DNA from: DATLNF01 sp963765815
Lineage (GTDB): Bacteria > Actinomycetota > Actinomycetes > BP-191
Reading direction: 5' to 3'
Length of the DNA: 64,000 nucleotides
Assembly: GCA_963765815.1 (NCBI GenBank)
Contig: CAVXXT010000001.1
Coordinates: 1-64,000 of the forward strand
The notes under the pieces: generated by a model
Databases searched by the model: none
Told to the model about the DNA's origin: nothing
Seen by the model: the letters and a program-made list of their open reading frames with translations, nothing else
In this document: positions 42,570 through 50,831 of the stretch, one piece after another
Layout of the letters: each line of letters starts with the position of its first letter
How positions within the stretch are numbered: position 1 is the stretch's first letter
Translations under genes and position numbers: made by a program

Positions 42570-43607
42570 GTGAACCGGATGCGAGTAGTGGTGCTGGGCG
42601 CGATGGTCGCGATGACGCTGGCGGGCTGCGCCGACGACGCGGACGACCCGTCGCCGCAGGCGTCGGCGTCGGTCGCCGCGACGACGTCGGCGCCGACACC
42701 GCCCACGAAGGTCGCCGTCCGCGGCGGGGTCAACGACCCGGCCGACCTGAACATCGCCGCGCTCGCCTTCCTGCCTGCCGAGGTGAAGGTCGTGGCCGGC
42801 GCGGCGGTCTCCTGGACCGTCGCCGGACCCGAGCCGCACTCCGTCACCTTCCTGCCGCCCGGGCAGCAGGCGCCCACGCCGGACAAGGCGGGCGCGCTGT
42901 TCGCGCCGACGCCGCCGAAGGGCCCGTACGACGGGACGACGCTCGTCAACTCCGGCCTCGGCCCGCAAGGACCTGGTGCGCCGATGACCTTCGACGTCAC
43001 GTTCGCGAAGGCGGGCACCTACGCGTACCTCTGTGTGATCCACCCGCAGATGCGCGGCACCGTCGTCGTCGGCGAGCCGTCGGCGGCCGACACGCAGTCG
43101 GCGATCGACGAGCGCGGCAAGGCCGAGGAGTCGCAGTGGCTGGCGGAGGGCCAGGCCGCGAAGAAGGCGCTGGTCGAGAAGCCCGCGGCGCAGACCAAGA
43201 ACTCCGACGGCTCGACGACCTGGACGGTCCAGACCGGCGTGTCGACGCCGCACACCAACGTGCTGGCTTTCGTGTCCCCGGCGCTGGCGCTGAAGCCGGG
43301 TGACAGCGTGACGTTCGTGAACGGCTCGGCCGCGCCGCACACCGCGACCTTCGCCGGCGGGACAGTCATACCGCCGAACCCCGAGGACCCGAAGGTCCTC
43401 GCGCCGGCCCCGGGCAAGTCGCCGCAGACGCTGAAGGCGACCGGCTACTTCAACACCGGATGGCTGCCGCCGGACGCGCCGCCGGGCGCCGGGCCGCCGC
43501 TGCCGGCACGGAGCTTCACCTTCGTCGTGCCGCGGGCCGGGAGCTACGCCTACATCTGCGCGCTGCACGTCGCGAGCGGCATGGCCGGGACGCTCACCGC
43601 GGTCTAG
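42570..43607 (+). CDS. Double-cupredoxin lipoprotein
   Basis: 345 residues. A lipoprotein signal (VVVLGAMVAMTLAGC) anchors it outside the membrane. Domain 1 has type 1 copper ligands His in EPHSVTF and Cys-His-Met in YAYLCVIHPQMRG; domain 2 repeats them as APHTATF and YAYICALHVASGMAG. Both have the full His/Cys/His/Met set, so each should bind one copper, as in plastocyanin/azurin-like electron carriers. No oxidase or nitrite reductase gene is adjacent. GAGGAG lies 7 nt before GTG 42570; ATG 42579 is the alternative. Confidence 0.82.
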   Translation: MNRMRVVVLGAMVAMTLAGCADDADDPSPQASASVAATTSAPTPPTKVAVRGGVNDPADLNIAALAFLPAEVKVVAGAAVSWTVAGPEPHSVTFLPPGQQAPTPDKAGALFAPTPPKGPYDGTTLVNSGLGPQGPGAPMTFDVTFAKAGTYAYLCVIHPQMRGTVVVGEPSAADTQSAIDERGKAEESQWLAEGQAAKKALVEKPAAQTKNSDGSTTWTVQTGVSTPHTNVLAFVSPALALKPGDSVTFVNGSAAPHTATFAGGTVIPPNPEDPKVLAPAPGKSPQTLKATGYFNTGWLPPDAPPGAGPPLPARSFTFVVPRAGSYAYICALHVASGMAGTLTAV

Positions 43608-43642
43608 ATCCGGTCGGTGCGCGGCTCGAGTGAGGTCGACGC

Positions 43643-44515
43643 CTACCCGGTGTGCGCGGCCAGGTCGGCGAGGATCTCCGGCAGGCTGGCGACCAGAGAC
43701 AGGTGGCCGTGCTCGGGGTGCACGTGCGCGCGTGCGCCTGGTACGCGCGCCGCGAGCCACTCGCCATGGGCTGGCGGCACCATCAGGTCGTGGTGGCCCT
43801 GCCAGATCGCGACCGGTACGCCGATGTCGCGGAGCTCGAAGCCCCAGGGCTTGGCGAACGCGAGGTCGTCGTCGAGCCAGCCGTCCGGGCTGCCCTCGAC
43901 CGCGTGCCGGAAGGACGACGCGAGCCAGTCGGCGAGGTGCTCGCCGATGAAGGACCGGTCGACGTCGTCGACGAGGGTCTCCAGCGAGCCGGCGACGTCC
44001 GCGGCCGTGATCTCTCGCATCCCGGCGGCCTGCTCGGTGAGAAACGGCCGCAGTGCTTCCTCGCCCTCGGCGGCGAGTCCGAACTCGGTGATGTTGTCCT
44101 GGCCCATGCCGGCGAGGAAGTCGAGGTCGTCGACGGCGTACGGTCCGACGCTCGCGATCGTCGCGGCACCCCGGCAGCGCGGTACGCCGGCCGCGGCGCA
44201 GGCCAGCGCGTGCGGCCCGCCGCCGCTCCAGCCGAGGGTCAGGTAGTCGCCCAACCCGAGGTGATCGAGCACGGCGTGGGTGTCGGCGACGACATCGACG
44301 ACCCGCCGACCCGGCAGGCGGTGCGACTCGCCGTACCCGGGGCGGTTGGCGCTGACGACCCGCAGGCCGGCCGCGCGGGCCGCGTCGATCATCGAGGAGA
44401 GCGGCACAGCGCCGCCCGGCGTCCCGTTGTGGAAGACCAGCGCGGTGTCGCCCTCGTCGTCGGCGTAGCCGGTGATGTGGCGTCCGTCAGGCATCGTCAG
44501 CTCGAGGTTCGGCAT
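43643..44515 (-). CDS. Alpha/beta hydrolase
   Basis: 290 residues. LVFHNGTPGGAVPL holds the oxyanion region, RVVSANRPGYGESHR follows, the nucleophile elbow is LTLGWSGGGPHALAC, an acidic residue lies in AIWQGHHDLMVPP and the catalytic His in VHPEHGHLSLV. This fits the epoxide-hydrolase/haloperoxidase-like superfamily; the substrate is not predictable. No signal peptide is present, so it is cytosolic. ATG 44515 (PNLELTMPDGRHITGY) is chosen over an earlier ATG with a low-complexity extension. Confidence 0.8.
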   Translation of the reverse strand: MPNLELTMPDGRHITGYADDEGDTALVFHNGTPGGAVPLSSMIDAARAAGLRVVSANRPGYGESHRLPGRRVVDVVADTHAVLDHLGLGDYLTLGWSGGGPHALACAAAGVPRCRGAATIASVGPYAVDDLDFLAGMGQDNITEFGLAAEGEEALRPFLTEQAAGMREITAADVAGSLETLVDDVDRSFIGEHLADWLASSFRHAVEGSPDGWLDDDLAFAKPWGFELRDIGVPVAIWQGHHDLMVPPAHGEWLAARVPGARAHVHPEHGHLSLVASLPEILADLAAHTG

Positions 44516-44601
44516 CCCTCGATGCTGCCACAGACGGACCGAGCGCTGATTCTGCGGCTGCCCGCTCGTCTGCACTGTGAGGCGAGGACAGGGGAGCGAC
44601 C

Positions 44602-44898
44602 GTGCCGCACAGTGGCGATCGGTGTCGGGCGGTCGTCGAGGTCGTGGACGGCGACGTCGAGATCGCGACGGTGGCGATCAGCGGTGCCGTGCCCGAGCTC
44701 TTCGTCGTCGACGTGGCCGCGCGCCTGCAGCTGGCCGCGCGACAGCTCGGCTGGACCGCACGACTGCGGGCGCCGTCGAAGGACGTGCGCGCGACCTGCG
44801 ACCTAGTCGGACTCGGCGAGCAGCTCTGCGGGCAGCCCGAAGGACGGGAAGATGCTGACGTCGAGGAAGTGGTTGAGCCCGACGATCCGCCCGCCTGA
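44602..44898 (+). CDS. STAS-like small protein
   Basis: 98 residues. LFVVDVAARLQLAARQLGWT and ARLRAPSKDVRATCDLVGLG, EQLCGQPEGREDADVEEVVE resemble the helical half of actinobacterial STAS-like proteins (anti-anti-sigma relatives). The Ser/Thr phosphorylation site usual in SpoIIAA is not obvious. The 3' end overlaps the sigma-factor gene on the opposite strand by 96 nt. A regulatory tie to that sigma factor is possible only by analogy. Confidence 0.6.
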   Translation: MPHSGDRCRAVVEVVDGDVEIATVAISGAVPELFVVDVAARLQLAARQLGWTARLRAPSKDVRATCDLVGLGEQLCGQPEGREDADVEEVVEPDDPPA

Positions 44899-45795
44899 CG
44901 TCTCGATCACCTGCAGCGCCCACGGCGTCCACCGGCCCGGCTCAGCCGGCTTGTAGGCGCCGTACGCCGCCGCGCCGTTCACCAGCCCGACCGGCACCAA
45001 CCGCGAGCCGCGACAGCCGATGCCGTGACCGAGGTAGAACGCGGCCATCTCCTTCGGACCCTGCAGCCACATCGGGAACGGCGGCATCGAGAACTGCGCG
45101 TCCTCGTGCACGAGCGAGACCAGCGACTCGATGTCGTAGCGCTCGAAGGCGTCGACGTACCGCGCGAGCAGCGCCTTGTCCGCCTCGGCGACGGTCGTCG
45201 GCGTGCCGACCTCACGCTCGGCCAGCGTCGCGTGCGCGCGCTGCAGAGCGCTGTTGACCGACGCCACCGTCGACTCGAGCAGCTCCGCGACCTCACTCGC
45301 CTGCCAGCGCAGCACGTCGCGCAGGATGAGCACGGCGCGCTGCCGCGGCGGCAGGTGCTGCAGCGCAGCGACGAAGGCGAGGCGGATCGAGTCCCGCAGT
45401 GCCGCGATCTCGCCCGGGTCGGCGTCCGTCGGCAGGACACGCGTGTCGGCGATCGGAGAGACCCACTCGCGCTCGGCGAGCACGTCGGGCAGGTCTGCGC
45501 TCGCCGACCACGGCGCGGACAGGTCCATCGGCTGCGCGCGGCGCTGCGAGCTGCGCAGCATGTCGAGGCAGACGTTGGTGGTGATGCGGTAGAGCCACGA
45601 GCGCACCGACGCGCGGCCCTCGAAGTCGTCGGCGGCCCGCCATGCGCGCAGCATCGCCTCCTGCACCGCGTCCTCGGCGTCGAACCCGGAGCCGAGCATG
45701 CGGTAGCAGTAGCCGGTCAGCTCGCGCCGGTAGGTCTCGAGCTCGCGCTCGAGCTCCGCGCCGGTCGGCGGTGCCGCGGTGATGGTGCTGTCCAT
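44803..45795 (-). CDS. ECF sigma-70 factor with C-terminal SnoaL-like domain
   Basis: 330 residues. Region 2 is ELTGYCYRMLGSGFDAEDAV and VRSWLYRITTNVCLDMLRSS; region 4 is ALQHLPPRQRAVLILRDVLR and ASEVAELLESTVASVNSALQ. Residues 200-330 form an NTF2/SnoaL domain (KALLARYVDAFERYDIESLV, LVHEDAQFSMPPFPMWLQGP). This is the sigma-70/SigJ-SigG-like group where the C-terminal domain replaces an anti-sigma factor. TACGCT lies exactly 6 nt before ATG 45795. The alternative upstream start would add non-conserved residues. Confidence 0.88.
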   Translation of the reverse strand: MDSTITAAPPTGAELERELETYRRELTGYCYRMLGSGFDAEDAVQEAMLRAWRAADDFEGRASVRSWLYRITTNVCLDMLRSSQRRAQPMDLSAPWSASADLPDVLAEREWVSPIADTRVLPTDADPGEIAALRDSIRLAFVAALQHLPPRQRAVLILRDVLRWQASEVAELLESTVASVNSALQRAHATLAEREVGTPTTVAEADKALLARYVDAFERYDIESLVSLVHEDAQFSMPPFPMWLQGPKEMAAFYLGHGIGCRGSRLVPVGLVNGAAAYGAYKPAEPGRWTPWALQVIETSGGRIVGLNHFLDVSIFPSFGLPAELLAESD

Positions 45796-45930
45796 CCGCG
45801 CAGCGTACGGCGGTGTCGCGACTGCATCTAGGACAGTGCCGATGTCGATGCCCTCCTGTCCGGCCGTCGGTGGGTGCTGGACCTCGATGCGGGGTACGCC
45901 GAAGGAGGTCGACAGCGAGAAGGAGCAGAC

Positions 45931-46164
45931 ATGGCGAAGCTCACCGCGGCGCAGCGGGCCAAGCTCGAGCCGAAGGAGTTCGGCCTGCCCGAGAAGGCGC
46001 GCACGCCCGAAGCCCGCAAGGAGTCCGGCAACTACCCGATGCCGGACAAGGGGCACGCGATCAGCGCGAAGTCGCTCGCGAAGCGCCAGCACGAGGAGGG
46101 CAACCTCAGCAAGAAGGACATGGAGCGGATCGACCGCAAGGCCGACAAGGTCCTCGGCTCCTAG
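45931..46164 (+). CDS. Small basic protein (possibly DUF6582-like)
   Basis: 77 residues, lysine-rich: MAKLTAAQRAKLEPKEFGLP, EKARTPEARKESGNYPMPDK and GHAISAKSLAKRQHEEGNLS, ending in a charged helix. The KLxxxEFGLP...YPxPDKGHA layout resembles small actinobacterial/phage proteins of the DUF6582 type; function unknown. GGAG lies 7-10 nt before ATG 45931, a proper SD. It is divergent from the sigma factor gene. Confidence 0.65.
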   Translation: MAKLTAAQRAKLEPKEFGLPEKARTPEARKESGNYPMPDKGHAISAKSLAKRQHEEGNLSKKDMERIDRKADKVLGS

Positions 46165-46197
46165 ATCTCATCCACGGCTTGTCAGCCCCCCGACCGA

Positions 46198-46250
46198 TGA
46201 TCGTGTGGTCTGTCGACAGCGCCGCAGACTGTGGACGGACCACACGATCA
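46198..46250. repeat. 53-nt nested palindrome, copy E5
   Basis: The arms TGATCGTGTGGTC are a perfect 13-bp match across a 27-nt centre that contains TGTCGACA. It sits between two convergent genes (stops at 46164 and 46283), as expected for a bidirectional terminator. Confidence 0.75.
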
Positions 46251-46282
46251 GATCATTCGGTTGGTGAGGCGACTGGACCCGA

Positions 46283-47224
46283 CTAGCGGAAGTCGTAGCC
46301 GAGCTGGTCGAGGCGACGGAGCAGGAAGCTCAGAGCGAGCACGCCTTGTGTCCGGTCCCCACCGCCGTCGTGCATCACGACGACACCGCCGGGGCGCACC
46401 TCGCGCAGCACCGTGTCGACGACGTGGCGCAGCCCGGGCTTGGCCCAGTCGCGCGGGTCGACCGACCAGTCGAGCGGCTGCAGCTCCAGCGCGTGCGCCT
46501 CGGCGACGAGCGTCGGCGACCAGCGCCCACCCGGCGCGCGGAAGTACCGCGGCACGACGCCGCTGATGCCGAGCAGGATGCCCTGGGTGGTCCGCAGGTC
46601 GGCGTAGATCGCCGCGCCGGGCTTGAGCGCGACGTCCTGGTCGTGGTGGGTCGTGTGGTTGCACAGGTCGTGCCCGGCCCGGACGATCGCGCGGACGACG
46701 TCGGGATGCTGCTGCGCCTCCTGGCCGACCACGCAGAAGACCGCGTGCGCGTCGTACTTCGCGAGCAGTGCGAGCACCTGCGGGGTGAACGTCGGGTCGG
46801 GTCCGTCGTCGAAGGTGAACAGCACCGACCGGCCGGCCTGGCCGCGAGCGCTGGGCAGCGGCGGCGCCGACATCAGCCCGGTGGCAGGAAGGGCGCGCGG
46901 CGCATTGGGCACCCGCGGGCGGGTGGGCGCCGGCGCACCCGGGGCGGCGGGCAGCGGCTGAAGCGCGGTTGCGATCGGCGAGGTTCCGCCGTCGGCCGGC
47001 AGTGTGCTGGCGCGGCCCTCCGTGGTGCCCGACAGGGTCACCGGCGAGGCGACGGACAGCGCGACCATCGCGAGCGCCATGCCGAGCGTGCCGCCGACCC
47101 GGCGTACGCCGTGCTGCGGCAGCCGCCGGTCCTTGACCGCGGCGGCGCCGATCGTCGACGCGAGCGCGCCCAGCCGCCCGGTACGCCGGAACAGCCGCTC
47201 GCCTCCGTGCCGACCGCTGTACAT
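46283..47224 (-). CDS. Polysaccharide deacetylase (NodB family), anchored/secreted
   Basis: 313 residues. A hydrophobic segment (GTLGMALAMVALSVASP) after a basic N-terminus serves as signal anchor; a Pro/Ala linker follows. The NodB domain has VLFTFDDGPDPTFTPQ (catalytic Asp and metal Asp), HTTHHDQD (metal His), FRAPGGRWSP and VVMHDGGGDRTQG. Members deacetylate peptidoglycan, chitin or PNAG. No binding module is attached. The PgaC-like gene is 21 kb away, so a link to PNAG is not supported by context. Confidence 0.88.
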   Translation of the reverse strand: MYSGRHGGERLFRRTGRLGALASTIGAAAVKDRRLPQHGVRRVGGTLGMALAMVALSVASPVTLSGTTEGRASTLPADGGTSPIATALQPLPAAPGAPAPTRPRVPNAPRALPATGLMSAPPLPSARGQAGRSVLFTFDDGPDPTFTPQVLALLAKYDAHAVFCVVGQEAQQHPDVVRAIVRAGHDLCNHTTHHDQDVALKPGAAIYADLRTTQGILLGISGVVPRYFRAPGGRWSPTLVAEAHALELQPLDWSVDPRDWAKPGLRHVVDTVLREVRPGGVVVMHDGGGDRTQGVLALSFLLRRLDQLGYDFR

Positions 47225-47345
47225 GCCCCCGCCGATGTCCCGCGATGTGCGCCGGCGACCGCCGCGCGCAGTACGACCTTAGGGCACCGCGCAAGTCCGC
47301 CGAACGGGGGTCGGCGAGGGCGCTTCGCGCGCCTACAGTCGTGCC

Positions 47346-47918
47346 ATGAGCGTCGAGGGCGTCGACGGCCGCCGCGTGGTCCTGGTCGGGCTGATGGGCA
47401 GCGGCAAGACGACGGTGGGCCGGCTGGTCGCCCGACGACTCGGCTGGAGCTGCTGGGACAACGACGACGAGCTGGTACGCCGCACCGGACGGCCGCTCCG
47501 CGAGCTGACCGCGCTGGACGCCGGCGACCTGCACCGCAAGGAGCACCGGGTCCTGGTCGCGGGACTCACCGCGCCGACACCGCTCGTGGTCTCGGCCCCG
47601 GGCTCCGTCGTACCCGTCGACGACGACGTCGCGGCGCTGCTCGCCCCCTGCTTCGTCGTCTGGCTGCGGGCGCAGCCGCAGACGCTGTCGGCGCGGGTGC
47701 ACGCGAGCCCGCAGCACCGGGCGGTCGGGACCGACGCCCGGGCGAGGCTCGCGGCGCAGGCGACCGCGCGCGCGGCCTACTACGAGGCCATCGCCGACCT
47801 CGTGGTGGACGTCGACGAGGTCGACGCGTCCGACGTCGCCGACCTGATCGTCGCCCGGGTGGGTGTCGGCCGCCTGACAGCAGATGCCGGCGACCGACCG
47901 GAAGATCTCGGACCATGA
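47346..47918 (+). CDS. Shikimate kinase-like P-loop protein (degenerate active site)
   Basis: 190 residues. Walker A VLVGLMGSGKTTVGRL and the DDELVRRTGRPLREL region fit shikimate kinase. However, the Gly-Gly-Gly shikimate loop is VVSAPGSVVPVD here, and the RPLL lid motif is absent (ASPQHRAVG). The AYYEAIADLVVDVDEV end is normal. It may phosphorylate another substrate or be non-catalytic; it is not in an aromatic-amino-acid operon. TACAGT lies exactly 6 nt before ATG 47346. The last codons overlap the next gene. Confidence 0.7.
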   Translation: MSVEGVDGRRVVLVGLMGSGKTTVGRLVARRLGWSCWDNDDELVRRTGRPLRELTALDAGDLHRKEHRVLVAGLTAPTPLVVSAPGSVVPVDDDVAALLAPCFVVWLRAQPQTLSARVHASPQHRAVGTDARARLAAQATARAAYYEAIADLVVDVDEVDASDVADLIVARVGVGRLTADAGDRPEDLGP

Positions 47919-49330
47919 GAGCTCGCGCGGTGCTGGTCGTGCTGTCGCTGTCCGTCGCAGCCGGCTTCTCGCTGCCGGCCGAGGCACGCACGCCGCGCTA
48001 CGTGTCCGGTGTGCTGCCGGTGCCGCACCGGGCCCACGGCAACAACGACGCCGAGCCCGGCGTGGCGGCGGCGCCGGACGGCACGCTGTGGGCCACGTCG
48101 AACTCCGTCGACGGCCCCTGCGGGACCGCGGTTGAGACGCCCGCCACGACGGTGCGGGTCACCTACTGCGGCGCCAACGTGTGGCGCTCTCTCGATGGCG
48201 GTCGCCGCTGGCAGTGGATCGCCAACCCGTTCGTCGCACTGGGGGGCACTCCGGCGCAGCAGGTGCTCGGCGGCGGCGACGCGGACATCGCGGTCGCGAC
48301 GGAGAAGAACGACGCCGGCCACTACACCATCTACGTCGCGAGCCTCTGGATGAAGAGCAATGCGTTCGCATTCAGCGAGGACGGCGGCACGACCTGGACG
48401 CTGCTGCCGGCCGAGTCGACGCCCGGCGTCTGGGTGCAAGGTGTCGGCACCTTCGCCGACCGGCCGTGGGTCGGCGCCGACGGCGCGTGCACCGCGTTCT
48501 TCGCCTTCAACCACGCGCCCGGCAACCTCACCGTGATGGCGACGTACGACGTCTGCGGAGACGTCCCCGTGCGCACCGACGTCAGCCTGCCCTTCGGCGA
48601 CCAGATCTCGAAGGTCAGCGGCCGGTTCGTCGTCGACCGGTCGGCCGGCTCGGAGTTCCGGTCGTCGATCTACTACCCGGCGCTGAACTGCGAGGGGTCG
48701 CCGTGCGTCAAGTCGCTGATCGTCACGGTCCGCCGGGGCGGCAGCGGACCGTGGGTGCGGCGGGTCGTCGCGCCGTACACCGACGGCGGCCCGACGATCG
48801 TGTGGCCGATGACGCTCGCCGTCGACGCGGTCGGCCGGGTCTACGCGGCGTGGCACGACGGCAGCGACGGGTTCGTCGCCTTCTCCGACGACGGCGCGGA
48901 GACCTGGTCCGACCCGATCCAGCTCAACCGCCGCGGTACGACGGCCGTGTACCCAACCCTCGGCGCGGGGCGGGCCGGTCGGGTCAGCGTCGCGTGGTAC
49001 GGCGCCGACGTGGAAGGGCCCTCGAACGACATCGACACGATGGGCGAGGCCAGCGCGCGCGGCTCCGTGCCGTGGCGCGTCGTCGTGCGCGACTCCTACG
49101 ACGGCGGACGCACCTGGACCCCGCCGGTGAAGGCGAGCCCGGTGGTGCACACCGGCATCGTCTGCCTGACCGGCCTGTCCTGCACCGAGCCGAACAGCCG
49201 CAACCTGCTCGACGACTTCGGGGTCGAGGTGCACCCGCGGACCGGTCGGACCGCCGTCGTCTACACCAGCGACCAGCCCGGCGGGCAGGACGCCGACATC
49301 CACACCAACTTCCTGGCCGAGGTGGGCTAG
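47915..49330 (+). CDS. Secreted BNR/Asp-box repeat protein (sialidase-like propeller)
   Basis: 471 residues. The signal peptide is VLVVLSLSVAAGFSLPAEA. At least four Asp-box-like motifs are spaced along the protein (SLDGGRRW, SEDGGTTW, SDDGAETW, SYDGGRTW), the mark of six-bladed sialidase/exo-alpha-glycosidase propellers. I do not see the arginine triad of true sialidases, so the activity is uncertain. Several Cys support export. The start overlaps the kinase-like gene by 4 nt. Confidence 0.72.
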   Translation: MRARAVLVVLSLSVAAGFSLPAEARTPRYVSGVLPVPHRAHGNNDAEPGVAAAPDGTLWATSNSVDGPCGTAVETPATTVRVTYCGANVWRSLDGGRRWQWIANPFVALGGTPAQQVLGGGDADIAVATEKNDAGHYTIYVASLWMKSNAFAFSEDGGTTWTLLPAESTPGVWVQGVGTFADRPWVGADGACTAFFAFNHAPGNLTVMATYDVCGDVPVRTDVSLPFGDQISKVSGRFVVDRSAGSEFRSSIYYPALNCEGSPCVKSLIVTVRRGGSGPWVRRVVAPYTDGGPTIVWPMTLAVDAVGRVYAAWHDGSDGFVAFSDDGAETWSDPIQLNRRGTTAVYPTLGAGRAGRVSVAWYGADVEGPSNDIDTMGEASARGSVPWRVVVRDSYDGGRTWTPPVKASPVVHTGIVCLTGLSCTEPNSRNLLDDFGVEVHPRTGRTAVVYTSDQPGGQDADIHTNFLAEVG

Positions 49331-49348
49331 CCGGGCGATGCCGCCCGG
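49331..49348. terminator. Short hairpin between convergent genes
   Basis: CCGGGC and GCCCGG are separated by 6 nt, filling exactly the 18 nt between the stops at 49330 and 49349. A bidirectional terminator is likely. Confidence 0.6.
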
Positions 49349-50071
49349 TCACCGGGGGATGCGGTCGGCGGCCTTGCGGTCGTCGGCGGCGCGGCCGACC
49401 TCGATCTGCTCCGCGGCCAGGGGCACCGGCGCCTCGGTCACGCCCGGGCTGAGCTCGGCGGCGACCAGCCGCTGCATCCGCGCCATCGCCTGCTGGACGA
49501 AGCGCACCTGCATGTAGCGGCCGAACGTCACCCAGCCGAGCCGCAGCAGCGGGCTCGGGATCGCGCCGGTGCGCACGTAGCGGCGCATCCGGAACTCGAC
49601 CGCGCCGGTGTCGAGGTTCTTCACCACGCGGTAGCACATCTCGCCCATCTCGAAGTGACCCTGCAGGGTGCGGTAGCAGTAGCCCCACGCGCGCTCCCGC
49701 CCGGCCGCGGTGTCGACGACCTCGTCGACGACCTGCGAGACCCGCACGCCGATGAAGAACCGCAGGAAGGCGAACCGCGCCTCGAACAGCATGTCGCGCG
49801 CGTCGAGCGGGCTGTCCGGCAGCCACACCGCCTTGATGATCCGCGGGTCGGCGAACTCGTAGTCGCGCACCAGCCGGCGGGCCACCTCGTACGACCCGCC
49901 GGGCACCGGCTCGCCCGGCGGCTCGGCCGGCAGCCGGCAGCAGTAGTCGTCGACGTGCCAGCCGGTCTCCCGGCTGGGCACGTCGTCCGGCGCGAGCGCG
50001 TAGTTGACGGGCAGGTCGTGCAGGTCGGCCAGCTCGCGGCGGGCCGTGGCGTCGCCGAGGAGGAACCCCAC
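49349..50071 (-). CDS. DUF1990-like protein, second of a tandem pair
   Basis: 240 residues. WGYCYRTLQGHFEMGEMCYR and FMRRYVRTGAI-like RMRRYVRTGAIPSPLLRLGW, FGRYMQVRFVQQAMARMQRL resemble the DUF1990 family pattern LxGHxExGE followed by a buried helix. No catalytic motif is apparent; START-like lipid binding is a guess. It begins one base after the end of the preceding gene, giving an operon of two homologous proteins behind pirin. Confidence 0.6.
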   Translation of the reverse strand: MGFLLGDATARRELADLHDLPVNYALAPDDVPSRETGWHVDDYCCRLPAEPPGEPVPGGSYEVARRLVRDYEFADPRIIKAVWLPDSPLDARDMLFEARFAFLRFFIGVRVSQVVDEVVDTAAGRERAWGYCYRTLQGHFEMGEMCYRVVKNLDTGAVEFRMRRYVRTGAIPSPLLRLGWVTFGRYMQVRFVQQAMARMQRLVAAELSPGVTEAPVPLAAEQIEVGRAADDRKAADRIPR

Positions 50072-50072
50072 G

Positions 50073-50822
50073 TCAGCCCTCCGCGTGCCGGTAGGTCGTC
50101 ACGTGCACCTTGTCACGCGGTCGGCCGCCGGCCACCTCGGTGACGCGCAGGCAGACCGCGACCCACATGTGCATCTGCATCTCGCGCGAGATGCGCAGCC
50201 GGTCGTAGAGCAGGTGCATCAGCCGGTCGGCGCTGCGCGCGACCGAGTCGACCTCGAACAGCAGCCGGCCGCCGTCGGCGTCGGCGGCGCGGAACTCGAT
50301 CTCGCCGGCCTCCATGTGACCGCGCAGCGTCGCCAGTCGGAACGACGTCGGCGTGCGCTCGACGAGCCGCACCACCGCGTCCCACGGCCCGGGCAGGTCG
50401 AGCGCGAACTCGGTGCCCAGCGGCCGCTGCCGCGGAGTCCGCCCGCGCGCGCGCCGGCCGAGGCGCCGGAACGTCACGACCTCCGTCGGCGACACCCGGT
50501 TGGGATCGGCGACCAGCCGGTCGATCAGCTCGGCCGCGCCGATCCGCGGGTCGTCGACCTCGACCCGGTAGACGCGGCGGTACGTCGGCCCGCAGCCGGC
50601 GTCCCGGCGCAGCAGGGTGCTCGCGTCTCCGGGCAGCGAGCGGCCGGGGTCGGGTCCGGGGGAGCGGCACGCGCAGTCGACCACCTCGTGGGTCAGCGCC
50701 GGCCGCGTCCGGAGTAGGTAGCGCGCGCTCGTGCGCGCCATCCCCGGGAGACGGCGCAGGACGTCCAGCAGGCTGGGCACCAGCCGGGCGAGAGGTCCGG
50801 CGGGAGCGTGGTCAAGGCTCAC
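50073..50822 (-). CDS. DUF1990-like protein, first of a tandem pair
   Basis: 249 residues. The shared pattern is RLATLRGHMEAGEIEFRAAD and ADRLMHLLYDRLRISREMQM. The N-terminus adds a basic helical stretch (LLDVLRRLPGMARTSARYLL) and a Cys-rich segment. Functions of this family are unknown. It starts 9 nt after the pirin gene and is followed by its homologue after one base, so all three are co-transcribed. Confidence 0.6.
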   Translation of the reverse strand: MSLDHAPAGPLARLVPSLLDVLRRLPGMARTSARYLLRTRPALTHEVVDCACRSPGPDPGRSLPGDASTLLRRDAGCGPTYRRVYRVEVDDPRIGAAELIDRLVADPNRVSPTEVVTFRRLGRRARGRTPRQRPLGTEFALDLPGPWDAVVRLVERTPTSFRLATLRGHMEAGEIEFRAADADGGRLLFEVDSVARSADRLMHLLYDRLRISREMQMHMWVAVCLRVTEVAGGRPRDKVHVTTYRHAEG

Positions 50823-50831
50823 TGCTCTGCT

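Noticed and set aside
46346..49330. A 994-residue fused frame ending in the propeller protein
   Set aside because: The first half is antisense to the deacetylase and out of frame with the kinase-like gene; the propeller has its own signal peptide start at 47915.
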